A DNA stretch of 64,000 nucleotides from Chrysomallon squamiferum (GCA_012295275.1 CM022678.1:615394-679393); one strand, 5' to 3'; positions 1 to 16,530 are shown, counted from the first letter of the stretch. The notes: a model not told the origin generated them from the sequence alone. A program made the numbers and translations.

Positions 1-3252
<3,252 letters not shown>

Positions 3253-4110
3253 ACACATTTTCACAAAACAGAGGCATAGTTTATTATCTTAATTTCATCA
3301 GACAATATAATAAATTATTCAGGCGTATTTTTATGTTTACAATAGTGTTTTTACACATGATTTATGTCTTATGTCAGATTCTGAAGATAAGATCACTTAC
3401 ATTTTTTGTATTGTCCATACATCTACAATATCTTTTGCCTTATTTTAAATTTCAAATGAATTTGTATTTAAGTTTGAAAAGCCCGCTGTTTGTTTTACTG
3501 TATTATTTACAGTAATGCTATTCTGATTAAATGAATGTTTAATAATATTATACTAACAGTATAATAGTAATATTGTATCAGCATTGACAATAATATTATT
3601 CTGATTAAATCAATGTTTGCTGAAGTATTATTCTGATTGGATAAGTTTTTACAGTCATATTATTATTATTATTAATTCAGCTTTTACAGCAGTACTTCAT
3701 TTGTTATTATTATAAACATACAGATTCCTGATTTAATTTCATCTATCTTGCTTGGTTTAATAAATGACGAAATCTTTACTATTTTACATTGGAAACTTTA
3801 AATGCGATTTTCTCACTTTATGTTGTCTGCAAAGTTTCACCACAAAAATGTCAGATTTTCTTTTCTAAATGGAATATTTCAAAAATGAAAGGAAATTTTA
3901 ATGTAAGAAACCGGAAATACTAATTTTTTAAGAAGAGATGACAGACCGACACACGCGAAAGACAAACACACACTACACACACGCAGTACATACAGCTACA
4001 CTACACATGCATTAGACGCACGCTGCACACACTGTGTACAAACACTCACATCCTAAACACACACACACACCATAAACTAGTTCACACAGTATAAACTAGG
4101 TGACTACTAA
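3253..4110. other. AT-rich non-coding stretch
   Basis: No coding region, RNA gene or recognised element is visible. Short open frames here have no conserved motifs. A CA-rich run lies near 3960-4085. Confidence 0.5.
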
Positions 4111-4389
4111 AACAATACAGGTGAGTTCATCGTCTCATTATCCAGTTATTTTGATTTTCTGGCCAATACGTGTACAGTATCTGGTTTTAACAACATTCCT
4201 GTTTATTAACTGAAATTTCCTAAAAGTTAAAATTGTTATGAAATTAAACTATTAATACTTTTTTATGGAAAGGATTCAAGGATTCCATCCTGTCCCTTCC
4301 ATCTAGTTATTACTCTTTCAGTCTTGAGTATTAAGTTATTTATTTTATTTATTTCATTTCATTTATTTATTTCATTTTTTTTTTTGTTA

Positions 4390-4466
<77 letters not shown>

Positions 4467-4780
4467 TAATATTTATTCGTAAGTAATTTTTTTTAAATTA
4501 ATGATTAATATTTTCTTGTACTTTTAAATAACAGGTTGGATGAATGAGTGTAACTCTTTCATAATAAAATAAAAACATGATTTAATTACTTGAGAATGTT
4601 AATTTAACAAGTCATTCAGTATGAAATGATAAATTTGAAAACATAAAAGATTTCTTCTGTTGACTGGACAGAGCAGTTGTGTGGTAAGTAATCAAAACTA
4701 GTTTAACATAAAACAACTAAAGTCTAAATTGAACTGTAAATTCTAAACAAATATTTTCATTTCACTGACTGGATATGAAA
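4110..4780 (+). repeat. Locus-specific repeat family R, copy 1
   Basis: This is a diverged copy of a module seen again at 7040-9720, 9730-11220 and 18370-19180. Diagnostic pieces are the 'tatggaaagga ttcaaggatt' block near 4265 and the 'ctgttgac.ggacagagcagttgt' block near 4658. An (ATT)n tract at 4392-4462 interrupts it. No protein coding potential is evident, and it may be a remnant of duplicated upstream or intron sequence of the ankyrin gene family. Confidence 0.6.
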
Positions 4781-4839
4781 AAGAGGCTATCAACATCAGT
4801 CAGGATTTCGTCTGTATGTCCGTGTGTATGTGTCAGTCC

Positions 4840-5410
4840 CAGTTTGTGAGATATTAACAGTTACGTTGTGAGATATTAAGAGTCAGGCTGTCAGATACTA
4901 ACAGTCAGGTTGTGAGATACTAACAGGTTGTTTGATATTAACACAGGTTGTGAGATCCTAACAATCAGATTGTGAGATACTAACACAGGTTGAGAAAAAC
5001 TAACAGTCAGGTTCTGTGATACTAACACAGGCTGTGTGATACTAAAACAGGCTGTGTGATACTAACACAGGTTGTGTGATACTAAAACAGGTTGTGTGAT
5101 ACTAAAACAGGCTGTGTGATACTAAAACAGGTTGTGTGATACTAAAACAGGCTGTGTGATACTAAAACAGGTTGAGAGATATTAACAGTCAGGTTGTGTG
5201 ATACTAACAGACAGGTTGTATGATACTAACAGACAGGTTGTGTGATACTAACAGACAGGTTGAGAGATACTAACACAGGTTGAGAGATACTAACACAGGT
5301 TGTGAGATACTAACAGACAGGTTGTGTGATACTAACACAGGTTGTGAGATACTAACACTGGTTGAGAGTTACAAACACAGGTTGTGAAATGCTAACAGGT
5401 TGTGAGATAC
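4840..5410 (+). repeat. Minisatellite, ~17-25 bp degenerate unit (gatactaacacaggttgtgt)
   Basis: Imperfect tandem units are built from 'gatactaacacaggttg' with variants 'agtcaggttgtga' and 'agacaggttgtgt'. The same minisatellite reappears at 11600-12440, each time just after a copy of repeat family R, so R plus minisatellite travelled together as one duplicated block. Confidence 0.9.
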
Positions 5411-5523
5411 ATGTATGTATGTGTGGATGGATGAATGGATGTATGTATATAAGTACGTGTATGTATGTATGCATGTTTGTATGTTTCTGTGTGTATGGAT
5501 ATATGTATATATGTGTGTTTAGG

Positions 5524-5557
<34 letters not shown>

Positions 5558-5740
5558 TCTGTGTTTATGCATATATGTATATATGTTTATTTAGATATAT
5601 ATGTATGTATGTATGTATGGATGGATGTATGTATATACGTGTACGTATGCATGTATTTATGTATTATGTATCCCTGTGTATGCATATATGTATATATGTA
5701 TGTATGTATGAATGTATTTATGTATGTATGTATGACGTCA
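5405..5740 (+). repeat. (TATG)n-rich microsatellite
   Basis: Tetranucleotide TATG/GTAT runs are interrupted by TATA and GGATG variants. The Met-Tyr-Val-Cys open frames here are simple products of the repeat. Confidence 0.9.
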
Positions 5741-5899
5741 CTACACCTCTGTCTCGATACAGCCAGGTCTCAGTGTTGCTGAGTCTTGATCAGTCTGAAT
5801 TATCGGTGTTAAGATGGTCCAAAACCAGTTAAGGGGAGACAATCAAATGCAGCAATGACCTGGACGACCGGCTGCCAACAAAACGAAACAAAGAAAGAA

Positions 5900-5959
<60 letters not shown>

Positions 5960-6925
5960 AAGAAGAAGACATAGATAAATAACAATGAGTAAGAAAGACT
6001 TCAGTGGATAAACTCTTCACTGATAAAAAAATACATATTTATTTCCGTTGCGATTTCAGCTGTGGACAGTCCATGTAAGAAACGAGGAAAAAAAGATTAC
6101 ATGAGCATTGCGTGATATATCCTATTATTCATGAATTAAATATCACTCATGTTTAATCTTGACTATCTGCTCCTAAGACCATTTCGTTCTCGTTTTTATT
6201 TTATTTTTTTATTTTTTTTTTTCTTCTTAATACAATTATAATATGTTGTTTGGAAACAAAACGGAAATAAAATAAATATTCCAAATTTATTTATTTCAGT
6301 CACGTAAGACGATATTTCGAAAGTATTTAGGAAAATAAAGAAACAAACAAAATTTAGAGTTCCTGCCTATTAGTGCTCGATAAATTCAAGTTGAATCTAG
6401 TGAATGTAGGACATAAAACCGAAGAAGAAAACTCACCTGCCAGTCCAAACATGTTTATCCTAATTTGTTTTTTTATTTATTGGATACTTTTATTGTACCT
6501 TGCATTTCTGCTGGTGGATTTTGTTCGGCTCTGGATGTTTTGGATTCGGGGAGGAGGTGTTATTTCCTGTGGAGCATAAGACCGTATCACGTTTCTATTT
6601 CGTTCTTTTTGAAAGAAAACAGAGTAGTCTTCCTTGCCGGATAATTGACAATCGAACAGATGGCGAGGAATTTGGGTCACTTCGATAGTTGACAAGTTTT
6701 GAGTTTTACTTCCTTTTCTACTGCAGGTAAGGAAAACATACTATATTGTTGTTGTTTTTTTAGTGATGTTGATTCTTTATTTCTTTCACAGTATATATAA
6801 AAAAATGTTTTATTTTATTTTATTTTATTTATAAATCCCAAACACCATAAAAAAAAAAAAAACTTGTTGGCACTATAATCCAGGGGGTATATATAAACCA
6901 AAGCAATTTAGTTTTTAAATACAGT

Positions 6926-6960
<35 letters not shown>

Positions 6961-7035
6961 AAAACTGTTTTCAAAATGGTCTTTTAAGACCTAAGCCAGT
7001 AGTTAAACATTAAAGAAGTAACTGTGAACACTGCA
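5741..7035. other. Non-coding stretch with simple repeats
   Basis: It contains (AAT)n/(AAG)n at 5899-5967 and a poly-A run at about 6929-6957. No gene was recognised. Confidence 0.5.
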
Positions 7036-9720
7036 CGTGTGTGTATGTTATTACATAATTTTTGGAAGTAAAAACATAATAATGGATATACATCATGAAA
7101 TGCTGTATGTTTTGGTTCAGTGCCTAAAAATAAATGTATCTAGTCATCATATCTTGCCTATATGTACTGTCAAAGTTCTTTATATTGCTGACATTGGTGT
7201 TCAACTAATGTTACAATGGGTTGAGTGATAAAACAAGTTTACTGAGTTAATGAATTACTACATAGTACAAACCTCAACACTGGAACCAAAATACCTCATT
7301 TCTTGCCTGCTCAGTAGTCCTAGCGACTAGTAAAACTATACTGAGTTATAAAAATGTGTTTTGTTTGTTTATTATTGTTGTTTTTTTTTTTTTTTTTTTT
7401 TTTGTATCATAATGATAATCAAGTATTAACAAATGAATTAATAATAACAATAATTATAGTAACAATAATAGTTTTAGTCACACACATGTCATTTACCTTC
7501 TAAGTCTTAGACAAATTGTAATCCTACATATATGCACATACAATAGATGACCCATAATAAAACAGTACACACAAGCACATTGCCTTTCTCTATAGTTATT
7601 TTGATTTTCTCCCTATCTAGTTCATTTTATTTTCTTGATATCTAGTAATTTTGATTTTCTTCATATCTATGTATTTGGATTTCCTCAGTAGAGAGAAGCT
7701 TTGTAAAAAAACAAAAACAAACAAGAATAAGGTTGTAGTAACAGTTTGACACATTTCCTTTTTATTAAATGAAATTCTGTGTAGGAAAAGATAAAATAAT
7801 TCACTAGTAAAACTAAACACACCAACAATTTTGATATGGAAAGACTTCCAAGAGTTTGAGAAAAGAAAATGTTTATTTTATATTTTATGTATTTTATTTC
7901 ATTTTCTAAATGAAAATTGACACATGTATTAATAATACATAAAATCTGAAAACATCTGTTTTGTTTTTGTACTGTTGACAGGACTGAAGAGTTGTATGGT
8001 CAGTGACAGACTACTGGTTTAACTTACAAAAACTAAAATCTAAAGATGGGTTAAAGTGAGTTGTAAGTAAGTAAATGTTTTGAGAGTAATGTATTCATGT
8101 GTATATGTAATTCTGCAGTAAATTTTATAATAAATAACAACAAACAGAGATGAAGAATAATTCAGTAAATTATTTATAAATGTGAATTCATCTCTGTTAA
8201 ACTTATGTTTATGTCTCTAAATGACAGCAGAGATTCACTCAGTATTTTATGAAGAGCATGTTTTCACCTGGTTCAGATACAAAATGGTTATACAAATCTA
8301 TTTGATTGTCAAACTTGTGAAATCAGGTAATTTTTCCAGTGAGAACAGAGGTGGGCATGTTATCTTATTAAAAATATACTAGCAAATTGTGCTGATCTAT
8401 AATTTTTATTGCATTATATTTGATTCATATAATTTTATTTTGTAAACTAACTAGATCCATGTATATTGATAATAAAATTTTAATATTTTTGCATCAGTTT
8501 TCAGTCTGTTAATGATTTTTGATACTTTGAAAAATGACAGGATTTATTTTTAATTTTATTAATTTTTTTCTTGGCATTTAATTCTTCTTTTTCTAAAATA
8601 ATACTTCCGTTAAATAACAGAAAGTCTTTTATAATAATAATTAAAAAAATGTGTTACTTGACAATATTAATTTAAGAAAGGTAAATCAGTATGTAAGTTT
8701 TGTACTGTTCAGTTGACAGGACTGAAGAGTTGTATGGTCAGTGACAGAAAACTGGTTTAACATCCCAACAACTAAAATCTAAAGATGGGTTGAACTGATC
8801 TGAAACAATTCAAGTAAGTAAATCTTTTATTTGTTTAAATTACATTTACACACAAGCAGAAGCAGAAACAGACAGATAAACACACATACATGTACACATT
8901 TCAAATTCAAGTGAAATAAAAGTGATTGTTAGTAAGAAAAGTAAAATTTAATATTATAAGTGTACAATAAACAGTACAAGACTGATAAAACTTCAGTTGC
9001 CAAAACCAGTCACAAGGTGGGTCCAGGTTTTAATGAAAAAACAAAAATCAATCTTGTTATAGTAATGTTACTTATAATACTTTCTTTAAAATTTCGAACC
9101 TTTAGCAGTTTTGTAACTTTACATAAAATATCTTACAAGTTTTGGAATGAAGAATGTAGCAGATTACTAAAGTCTGCAAAGTATCAGAGTATGTTTATAC
9201 AAGCAGAGAAAAAGAGAAACATTATCATCTAATATTTATTTAACAGCTATCACAGACTTGTCATCCTGTTTTGAAATAAAACACAAAGTGATAATGATCT
9301 ATTCCAAAACTTCAAAATTTAAGAACTTCTTATAGTACTAAATTCATTACAATATAATTAAATTGAATACAAATAAATATGAGTAAAAAAACCAAAATGA
9401 GAACACAGGAGTATATTATACACCTGGAAAAATGTTTAGCATTCCAGTATTATAAGAATGTTTTTATCACAAATTGTCACATAATTAATCCTATTTGACA
9501 CTAATAACAAATCATTCCAAAGTGTGAAGCTGCAGAGTTTATAAAATAGTTTAAGAAATTGTTTCAGAGAGAAAATGTTATTTTGAGTCTCTATTACATC
9601 TGTAGTTAAAGAGTTAAGTGACAAGTAAACATTCAACTGCCTCCAACATCTGACTTGTCTTTACACTTACATATTGAATTGTCAGATGGTCAACTACTGT
9701 CATTCCCAGTGCTAAGCTGA
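7036..9720 (+). repeat. Locus-specific repeat family R, copy 2 (with internal doubling)
   Basis: The stretch from 7138 ('tctagtcatcatatcttgcc') to 7600 matches 18400-18830. The 'gttgacaggactgaagagtt' block occurs twice here, at about 7975 and 8710. The end, 9640-9720 ('cattcccagtgctaagctga'), matches 19060-19180. A perfect 12-bp inverted repeat (aacagagatgaa at 8143-8154, ttcatctctgtt at 8187-8198) lies inside. No protein was recognised. Confidence 0.75.
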
Positions 9721-9729
9721 TTCCACTTC

Positions 9730-11220
9730 CATTCTGTATAAAATGTTGGGTGATAAAACAAATTTACTGTGATAATGAATTACTACATACTACAAACCTC
9801 AACACTGGACCCAAAATACCACAGTACTTGCTTGGTCAATAGTTTTAGAGAGTATTAAAAGTATACTGAGTTATAAACAAGTTTGTTTGAATGTTTCTAA
9901 ACCAAATGAAATTAATAATAACAACAACAGTAATAATTATAATTGTAGTTTCACACACCAGTAAGTTACATTTCTGTGTCTTAGTCAAATTGTAATCCCA
10001 CACACATGTACATAAACTGGATGACCCTGTACTAAAACACTACACAGAAGTGCATTGTGTTTCTCTATAGTTATTTAGTTTTTCTCACTCAAGTTCATTT
10101 TACTTTCTTCCTATTTAATCATTTGAATTTTTGTGATATCTAAGTATTTTAATTTTTGTCAACAGAAAAAAAAAATGAAATGTATAAAAAAAAGAATGTG
10201 TAGTAAATGTGACAAATTTCCTGTTTTTTAACTGAAATTCTGTGTAGGAAAAGGTGAAATTATTTCATCAATGAAATTAAACATAACAACAGTTTTGATA
10301 TGGAAAGACTTACAAGATTTCATCCTGTATCTTATAATTACAACTGTTTCAGTTTTTGTTCTTGTTGCTGTTGTTTTACAAAAGAAAATGTTTTTATTGT
10401 ATCATAATTGAATTTATTTATTTTATTTTCTAAATAATTTGAAAAATTCTATATTTTGTTTTGTTCTATTGACAGACTGAAGAATTCTATAATCAGTGAC
10501 AGAAAACTGGTTTAAGATACAGCAGCTAAAATCTAAAGATGGGTTAAACTGAATTGTAAGTAAATGTTTCGAGAATAATGTATTGATGTATATATGTGAT
10601 TCTGCAGTCAGTTTTATAATAAAGAACAACACACATGAGTGAGGAGTAATTCAGTAAATTATAAAAGTGAATTCATCTCTATTGTAGTGTTAACTTGTCT
10701 CTATACAAATCTATGATGTGACCGAAACAAGTCTAGTGTTACAAATATACTAGTGTTACAAATATACTAGTAAATACTGCTCATGTATTTTTGTAAAAGT
10801 TCATGGTTCTTTATTGTATTACATCTGATTCATATAATTTTACTTTGTAACTAACCAGATCTATGTTCATTGATAATAAATTAAATAAATAAAATTCTAT
10901 TTTAGCAGTTTAATAATTTTTAGGTATTTTGAAAAGTGGCATTTATAATGGATTGAATTTTTAATATTAGTAATTGTTTTTGTTTTTTTCTTGGAAGTTA
11001 ATTTTTTTATTTTTTTTTAAACTAATATTTTGGGAAAATGAGACCAATTTTTTGATAATAATAGGAGAAGAAAATATATTACTTGACAATATTAATTTAA
11101 AAACAAGGTAAATCAGTGTGTAAGTTTTGTACTGTTCTGTTGACAGGACAGAAGAGTTGTATGGTCAGTGACAGACAACTGGTTTAAATGGGTTAAACTG
11201 AACTGGAAGTAAGTAAATGT
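9730..11220 (+). repeat. Locus-specific repeat family R, copy 3
   Basis: It repeats the order of landmarks of copy 2: the 'tactacaaacctcaacactg' block at 9785, the 'ttctctatagttattt' block near 10060, the 'tatggaaagactt' block at 10300, and the 'gttgacag.actgaagaattct' blocks near 10470 and 11140. It is non-coding as far as can be seen. Confidence 0.75.
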
Positions 11221-11599
11221 TCTGTTTGATTAAATTAGTTATATTTACATACAAACAGAAGCAGAAACATACACAGTCAAATTAAAGTGTAATAAATGTG
11301 ACAGTCATGAAAAATTAAAACGTTTAATACTATAAGTGTACAATGTAAAGAGAAAGTCTGATGAAACTTCAGTAAAAACAAGCACTTTAAATAAGATAAA
11401 TTCGACTTATTTAACTGAATTCTGATGACATGATTTTACATGTGTTATCGCTACTAAGTGGTTAGAATTAGTTTTTGACTTTTCTTTGTGTGTGCAGACA
11501 GACCAACGTGTTTTCAGAATGAAGAATGTGTTAAAAGTAAAGCTGATATCCTGAAACCTAAATTAATTGCAATGCAGTCATTTTCATGGACTCTTGTTA

Positions 11600-12440
11600 C
11601 TAACACAGGATACTAATACAGGTTGAGAGATACTAAAACAGGTTCAAAGATAATAACACAGGTTGTGAGATACTAACAGACAGGTTGTGAGATACTAACA
11701 TTCAGGTTGAGAAATACAAACAGAGGTTTTTTGAAATTAACACAGGTTGAGAAATACTAACACACAGGTTGTGAGATACTAGCAGACACGTTGAGAGATA
11801 CTAAAACACGTTGTGTGACACAAATTGAGAGATAGTGACACAGGTTGTGTGATACTAAAACAGGTTGAGAGAGACTAACACAGGTTGTGTGATACTAACA
11901 GTCAGGTTGTGATATACTAACAGTCAGGTTCTGTGATACTAACACAGGTTGAGAGATACTAACACAGGTTGTGAGATACTAACACAGGTTGAGAGATACT
12001 AACACAGGTTTAGACATACTAACATAGGTTGAGAAATACCAACAGTCAGGTTGTGTGATACCAACACAGATTGAGAGATAGTGACACAGTCACCAACACA
12101 GGTTGAGTGATACTAACAGACAGGTTGTGATATACTAACACACAGTTTGAGAGATACAGTCAGGTTGTGAGATACTAACACATAGGTTGTGAGATACTAA
12201 AAGACAGGTTTAGAGATACTAACAGTCAGGTTGTGTGATAGTAACAGAGGTTGAGAGATAGTAACAGACAGGTTTAGAGATACTAACAGACAGGTTGTGT
12301 GATACTAACAGTCAGGTTGTGTGATAGTAACAGAGGTTGAGAGATAGTAACAGACAGGTTTAGAGATACTAACAGACAGGTTGTGTGATACTAACAGTCA
12401 GGTTGTGTGATAGTAACAGAGGTTGAGAGATACTAACGAC
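11600..12440 (+). repeat. Second array of the 'gatactaacacaggttg' minisatellite
   Basis: This is the same unit family as at 4840-5410, about 840 bp long. A higher-order unit of roughly 110 bp is nearly identical between 12230 and 12430 (gatactaacagtcaggttg followed by tgtgatagtaacagaggttg), which shows recent expansion. Confidence 0.9.
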
Positions 12441-12544
12441 AAAGTGGTGCAAGGTCTGTGCATGTCTGATACAAATACTTAATCACTCACTGTATATAGG
12501 AGTGTGTATGTGTGTGTGTGTTTATATATGTATATAATGTTTTT

Positions 12545-12897
12545 CAAAATGGAGTATCTTCTCATTAAAATAATTTTTCACTGTGTGTCATGAAAGATTC
12601 ATGTTAGTTTATTTTCAAATTCTTGTTTTCATTAAATTGTTATTTTTTGTTAAATTATGTGGTTCTGATCAATCGAGAAATTAAAGCAATCAATAGTACG
12701 ATATCAACTGATTCGTTAAATGTTTGAAAATGAAGAGTTTGTTAATAATATTCAGTTTTGTCTCTCTTTACATTTTAAAATAAACAAGGTCACTGGTCAA
12801 GGTGAATGCTATTTTACTGTAAGATAATTTTATCGAGATCTAGATGCATTCCACTTTAAAATAATTAACACGAGTTGTTGTTGTTCTTCTTCTTCTT

Positions 12898-12928
<31 letters not shown>

Positions 12929-13207
12929 TTATTATTATTATTATTATTATTATTTTACTGTGAGTACTACATGTATAGAAGCTTAGACAGAGCGCAGGGT
13001 AACCATAGTCATGGCTGAGTTGTTAACAAGGAGAATTTGAAACCAGTATAGTTATATTCATTGTCAAAGAAGGGGAAAATGTTATATGGGTTTGAAGATA
13101 ATATCGCTAATACTGCCTGGTTGTGTCTCTGAAACAGTAGGTCGGATTTAATATTTAATGATTAACGTCAAACTACACTTCATAATAATTGTTGTCGTTC
13201 TTGTTGC

Positions 13208-13255
<48 letters not shown>

Positions 13256-13291
13256 ATCGAATTGTATCTTTGCACACACAATAAAGATACA

Positions 13292-13344
<53 letters not shown>

Positions 13345-13990
13345 CAATAATAAGAAGAAGAAAGAAAGAAAAAAAGAGAAGTGGTAACCAAGTATAAACA
13401 CTGTCGACGAATGAGCAGTTTGTTCCGTTATAAAATAGTAGATAGATGAATAAAATGTCTACGGAATAACTGATTATTTAAAATACCAAACTGAAATTGG
13501 TTTCGTCACATATTGAAACTTTGTAATTCAGTCTATTCAGAAAGTTACACGAAATGTAGAACATTTATGATAAGCAATTGGTTAAAAACATTTTGAAGGT
13601 TTAGTCATCGTTAGTAAAGTAACAGTTTAATTTCTATATATTCGTACAGTTATAATCTAATATACAGTTGTAATTTAAAATGGCTAAAATGGATATTTCT
13701 TATAACAATTATATTGATTAATTAATATTATTCTTGTTTTTGTCTCTTTAATTTGTGTTTTTTCTTTTTGAAATTATTTTTATTTTTTTTAAACTATTTA
13801 ATATGGAGTATCTTCTCGTTAAAATTATTTTTGACAAGAGTCGTGGAAGATGCAAATTAGTTTATGATCGAAGTTCTTTTTTCATTAATGAAATCACTTC
13901 GTAAATTATAACAGTACGATGTCAAATTACTTTGTAAATGTTTGAGAATGACAAGTTTACCGTTAATACTCAGTTTTGATGTTCTCTAAT
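12545..13990 (+). repeat. Pair of diverged ~200-bp repeats with microsatellites between them
   Basis: 12545-12770 and 13805-13990 align from 'atggagtatcttct.gttaaaat' through 'agtacgat.tcaa' to 'gttaata.tcagttttg'. Between them lie (TTC)n/(TTA)n at 12886-12955, (ATT)n at 13208-13254 and (TAA)n at 13291-13350. No gene was recognised. Confidence 0.65.
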
Positions 13991-14029
13991 ACACGTAGCG
14001 AACGAAGTAGTTTATATATATATATTTGG

Positions 14030-14760
14030 TCTACCAATATCCATACTTTTTCTTTGACAAATTCACAAATTTAGCATGCTGTTGGGCTCGTTCGTAAAAT
14101 TAAATAATTCCTCTAAACATTCTATTATGTTATTTGTTTCAGTGTCACGCATTAGATAATCAGGGAGTCTCTGTGTGCTGGCGTTATATTCTGTAGACAT
14201 GCAATCAAAAGTATCAATGTTAAAATAAGGACACCCTTTAGGTGGTATATAACCCAGAAAACATGAGCTAATACATATTCAAATGTGTTTTGATGTAAAC
14301 TTGCAGAAAAATTACTTTTAATAACCAAACATTATGACGCCCGATTTAACAAATGATTTTTCCATTTCTGTTATATATATATATATACTTCTGACATTTC
14401 CACATTTATCAAGTTCATCAAATTTGATTTCTTCTAAACACAAAATATCATACTGATTAAAGCAGTGAAAAACCTCATGTACATGGAGTTTCGTTTTCAA
14501 AGTGCAGACATCTAAAAATACGATATTTAGAGTAAGACCTGTTTATTCTGTGTAACAGAGATTGTTCGATACTCAGTCTGTTCTGTTTGACTGACAGCAG
14601 CGTCGATCCTAGGACTGTCCTAGGAGTGGTCGTCCATAGTGAGGAGTAATTGCGGGCACGCTTGTTTCGATTTACAATATGTGGGCTGCGAATGTTAGAT
14701 GTGATGTGTCTAGCTTGTGTTTCAATATCTGGAAACGATCGTTTACCTTCCAATAAAGTT
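14030..14760 (-). mobile_element. Decayed non-LTR retrotransposon (LINE) endonuclease fragment
   Basis: On the minus strand one frame reads a peptide resembling the start of an apurinic-type endonuclease domain: LKTKLHVHEVFHCFNQYD followed by ILCLEEIKFDELDKC (about 14390-14500). The family shows the pattern 'lksKL...yDivclqEtKlde'. Further along, GYIPPKGCPYF near 14230-14270 matches the 'YIPPegS.y' block of the same domain. Frames are broken and no reverse transcriptase was seen. This is recognition by motif only, so the clade (RTE/CR1-like) is uncertain. Confidence 0.55.
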
Positions 14761-15103
14761 AGTGACCCAGTAATGTGTTACCGAGTTCAAATCTTCTAGT
14801 CTCAATAACCTTTGCCCACAAACGTTTTCTACTTTCCAGAAACTAGCAACAAAATTCTTCACTGACACCAAAACGAATAATTGGGCGTGGCCTCCTGTAG
14901 TTTGCTACTGTCCGTGAGACGGTGCACAGGTTCAAGAGAAAAAATATTTTCATTTTTTCATTAAGAAATTTATTTAATACTTGTTCTATATCTTCGTAGT
15001 TTGTTTCCAGAATCAGTTTAAAAATTGACTCAAATAGATTGTGTCTAAATATGTAAAACATTTTCACACAGATCTTCATAATAACGTAAAACATTCTTGT
15101 GAA

Positions 15104-15660
15104 CTACAATTATGACAACAAACTATTGCATTTTTCAACAACAAAAAAAACTTCATATCTAGTTAAAAATTAAATTATTTATATTTAAAAGGTAAAAGAT
15201 GTTGAAAAGAGTTAACAATACATGCTAATTTCTTAAATGCTGTGATACAAAGTCTAGCAGTCAGTGTCTTTGACTAAACAAGAGCAGAGAAAAGAGGTGT
15301 GACATTTTTTATTACAACAGACAACAAAAACAGTTCTGTTTTACATCTAGCAGCTGTTTGTGGATCTTTGTTTGAAATAAAGGTGTTGATGTAAATATTA
15401 TTAAATTCCTCTTGATAAAGTTTGAATAATAGATTAAAATTGTTGTTAAAAATTATTTTGAGGAATATATTGGATTTAAATTACATTGAATGACTGTTTT
15501 GTATGAACGTTGTTTCTTTTGCTTCTCGTGATGTTTCTTTCCTTTGCAAACATTATTTTGTTATTGAAATTTGATTATTATTGTTGTTGTTCTTCTTCTT
15601 TATTTATTTATGTATTTATTTATTTGTTGTTTGTTATTATTATCAAATAATGTAGAATGT
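15104..15660 (+). pseudogene. Relic of another nSTAND-ankyrin gene copy
   Basis: 15104-15300 aligns with intron 4 and the start of exon 5 of the intact gene (23430-23672). Shared words include 'acaacaaactattg', 'tcatatcta', 'ttaaaaatta.attattta' and 'acaagagcagagaaaagagg'. After an internal deletion, 15318-15405 aligns with an ankyrin unit (acagttctgttttacatcta, then ggtgttgatgtaaatatt). From about 15443 it continues into sequence like the 3' flank at 33004-33160 and 901-1060 (aaaattattttgaggaatat). Most of the coding sequence is missing. Confidence 0.75.
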
Positions 15661-15980
15661 AAATTTGGTAGATGTTAGGTAGTTTGTTTAATTTGTTTCA
15701 AAAGATTTTCTTATGAATGTGAGAAAGAAGTAAATTTAAAATGTTTATTTCTTTCTGTCTTCATTCGAAGCACGATATTATTATCTATTATAATCGTTGG
15801 TGTAGTCCAACCCGCTGTCACGCTCTATTGCTTTCTGACTTCGTAGGTAAACCAGTTTTCAGAAACATGATATATTAGAAATTCAGTGACGTCACAGGGT
15901 AACCAGAGTAACACACTGTATTGAAATAAACAGGTGACCTAGAACGAACTGCAGTTAGAAGTACACAGACAAGTTTAAAC

Positions 15981-16026
15981 ATGAGATATCTGCGTGTTAG
16001 TCTTGTGATATTTATTCAGATTATAG
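15981..16026 (+). CDS. Possible orphan signal-peptide exon
   Basis: An ATG opens a 15-codon hydrophobic peptide (MRYLRVSLVIFIQII). It is followed by a GT donor (G|GTAAAC) in phase 1, a common layout for secreted or membrane protein first exons. No compatible downstream exon was found: splicing to the ankyrin gene's acceptor at 20380 gives a stop at once. It may be chance. Confidence 0.2.
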
Positions 16027-16268
16027 GTAAACAAAATTGTAACAAAAATAAAACACCTCAAAAATAAATAAATAAATAGTAATAATAAAATAAACAAATA
16101 AATAAATAAATGAATAAATAAAGAAGGAAAGAAAGAAGCAGAAACAACTTGAATTTGCCGGCCATTACTTTTGTTTAAATGTGCATGAAAAGTATACCAC
16201 AACAAAGAGTAGCATTTCCCTTTTCCTAAGCACAATTTTGTTTTTGTTCGGATTAAAGTGTGTGATTC

Positions 16269-16269
<1 letters not shown>

Positions 16270-16310
<41 letters not shown>

Positions 16311-16530
16311 TTCTTGACCTCCTCTTGTTCAAACATAGTAATAGTTTTTGTTCGAGCACTCTGATGTTAGTGATTTCAAGGGAGGTAATTTGTGATCGCG
16401 TGTTATGGATTTTAATCAGTTAATATTTGTTTTCAGCTTATATTTACGTTCTTTCAGTCTGTTAAATAATTACATACGTTTTCATCAAATAATAATGATG
16501 ATGATGACGACGACGACAATGAATATGAAT

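Noticed and set aside
5362-5832. 156-codon Met-Tyr-Val-Cys rich frame
   Set aside because: It is a product of the (TATG)n microsatellite and the preceding minisatellite.
8143-8198. 12-bp perfect inverted repeat as a possible MITE
   Set aside because: No target-site duplication or terminal position is evident. It lies inside repeat family R and is degenerate in the other copy.
14784-14800. B-box-like GTTCAAATC suggesting a tRNA or SINE
   Set aside because: There is no A-box at the right distance and no cloverleaf can be drawn.
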